Positions 63,434 to 64,000 of a DNA stretch of 64,000 nucleotides are shown here, piece after piece. Numbering within the stretch: position 1 is the first letter of the stretch; each line of letters starts with the position of its first letter. The notes beneath the pieces were generated by a model. That model searched no databases. It had not been told where the DNA came from and saw only the letters and a program-made list of their open reading frames with translations. The stretch lies in assembly GCA_963833465.1 (NCBI GenBank), contig CAWHXW010000002.1, positions 1 through 64,000 of the forward strand, read 5' to 3'. The stretch comes from Fen-1298 sp963833465 (lineage in GTDB: Bacteria; Bacteroidota; Ignavibacteria; UBA10030). Made by a program: the position numbers and the translations under genes.

Positions 63434-63886
63434 CTACCAAGGAAGCTCTTCAATTGATTCAATAATCTCATTAAAAGAAACCTTAAAGTTTCCTTCATTT
63501 TTAGTAATAAAATTTAAAATATCTCCTTCTATTCCGTTAAGTCTTCCGATGACCTCGACAACTTCGCCGTCTTTTCTGTAACGCACGCGAAATCGTCTTC
63601 CTATATTTTTTCTATACTGTCTTAACATTTTAAGTGGCTTCGTTAAATCGGGAGAAGACACTTCCAATATATACGAATCTGGAATGATGTTTTGAAGCTC
63701 AAGCGCTTCTCCGATCTTTCGATTCAGTTCAGTGCATTGATTAATCGTGATACCCGAATCTGTATCTATAAAAAGTCGGACCACTTTTCTTTCCTTATCG
63801 GCTGCAATATGTATTTCAACGATAAATGCATTTATTGCGTTAAGAAAAGAAGCCGCTATTTCTTCAATTTTTCGTTGCAGATCCAT
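63434..63886 (-). CDS. rimP: Ribosome maturation factor RimP
   Basis: 150 residues. FIVEIHIAADKERKVVRLFIDTDSGITINQCTELNRKIGEALE, YILEVSSPDLTKPLKMLRQY and RFRVRYRKDGEVVEVIGRLNGIEGD match the two-domain RimP fold. It matures the 30S subunit and starts the operon with nusA and infB, the common order. The start is ATG 63886. Its leader carries a terminator-like hairpin. Confidence 0.93.
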   Translation of the reverse strand: MDLQRKIEEIAASFLNAINAFIVEIHIAADKERKVVRLFIDTDSGITINQCTELNRKIGEALELQNIIPDSYILEVSSPDLTKPLKMLRQYRKNIGRRFRVRYRKDGEVVEVIGRLNGIEGDILNFITKNEGNFKVSFNEIIESIEELPW

Positions 63887-63900
63887 TAACCAAGTATTCC

Positions 63901-63931
63901 AAAAAAAAATAGCCCGTCTACCTCGGGCTAT
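63901..63931 (-). terminator. Terminator-like hairpin in the rimP leader
   Basis: On the minus strand, ATAGCCCG (63931-63924) pairs with CGGGCTAT (63916-63909), eight pairs with a seven-base loop, and nine Ts (63909-63901) follow. It has the form of a rho-independent terminator. It stands 14 bases before the rimP start and just downstream of a candidate promoter, so it may end an upstream transcript or attenuate this operon. Confidence 0.75.
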
Positions 63932-63948
63932 CTACATCAACTATGTAT

Positions 63949-63977
63949 AATATACACAATGCATTATGAAGAAGCAA
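63949..63977 (-). promoter_or_regulatory. Candidate sigma70-like promoter for the rimP-nusA-infB operon
   Basis: On the minus strand, TTGCTT (63977-63972), a 17-base spacer and TATATT (63954-63949). The expected start site near 63942 would place the hairpin about ten bases into the message. If the gene to the right ends beyond the window edge, the hairpin may instead serve that gene. Confidence 0.5.
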
Positions 63978-64000
63978 GAAAATTTATATCATGGATCCAC

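Noticed and set aside
1..64000. CRISPR arrays, tRNAs, rRNA, insertion sequences, prophage
   Set aside because: Scanned by eye; no regular repeat-spacer pattern, cloverleaf, transposase or phage gene was found. A weak tRNA could be missed without a covariance search.

Overview
The window is about 64 kb of an AT-rich bacterial chromosome. Sampled 60-base rows run near 30-37% GC, and the TonB-receptor gene is visibly richer. The gene content points to a Gram-negative member of the FCB group. LPS genes include two heptosyltransferase-like GT9 enzymes and an O-antigen ligase-like protein. There are outer-membrane barrels of the PorV/PorQ type, and a secreted protein that ends in a type IX secretion (T9SS)-style sorting domain. 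Other markers are a TonB receptor with a carboxypeptidase-regulatory N-domain, BshC of bacillithiol synthesis, and a bacterial tmRNA. Several promoter candidates fit an E. coli-like -35/-10 pattern with a 17-nt spacer rather than the Bacteroidia TTTG/TAnnTTTG pattern. I therefore favour an Ignavibacteria-like or other non-Bacteroidia FCB lineage. This is inference, because no 16S rRNA is present.

Layout. 1-5.6 kb (+): the end of uvrC, an MsbA-like ABC exporter, two GT9 transferases and an O-antigen ligase. 5.6-18.7 kb (-): a GT2 enzyme, two PorV-like barrels, a T9SS-sorted BNR-repeat protein and a lipoprotein; then a site-2 protease, a PHP-domain protein and a cassette of three GT2 transferases with a polysaccharide deacetylase and a UPF0104 membrane protein. 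19-27 kb (+): an M16 peptidase, an aminotransferase, nuoG-nuoH-nuoI, comM and a small secreted protein, closed by a bidirectional terminator. 27-30 kb (-): a TonB receptor with a small Cys/His-rich protein upstream. 30-35 kb (+): dusB, polX, an unknown gene, nth and an HD-domain gene. 35.3-36.7 kb (-): tyrosine phenol-lyase. 36.8-38.2 kb (+): tmRNA and a diacylglycerol-kinase-like gene. 38-49.6 kb (-): purL, mutS2, cvpA, yqeY, small genes, apt, an enoyl-CoA hydratase, an Lrp regulator, rpe and a PASTA protein. 49.7-53.3 kb (+): cdd, tdk, purine nucleoside phosphorylase and bshC. 53.3-64 kb (-): aroA, then the conserved translation operon rimP-nusA-infB-rbfA-truB-ribF-rpsO-pnp.

The most unusual property is the number of broken housekeeping genes. 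Six single-base frameshifts (ABC exporter, BNR/PorV junction, a GT2, an aminotransferase, nuoI, comM) and one in-frame stop (purine nucleoside phosphorylase) interrupt otherwise intact families. In each case the downstream frame carries on with the expected motifs. Five of the six shifts can be read as one extra G in an expected AG(T/G)AC context. That points to a systematic sequencing or base-calling error, although a biological cause cannot be excluded from one sequence. Correcting them removes an apparent 841-residue fusion protein and an apparent 93-residue membrane protein. I saw no clear new defence system, CRISPR array, prophage or insertion sequence. The candidates most worth following are the glycosyltransferase/UPF0104/deacetylase/PHP cassette, the lipoprotein-T9SS-PorV block, the TonB/Cys-His pair, and the hairpins at the aroA ribosome-binding site and in the rimP leader.
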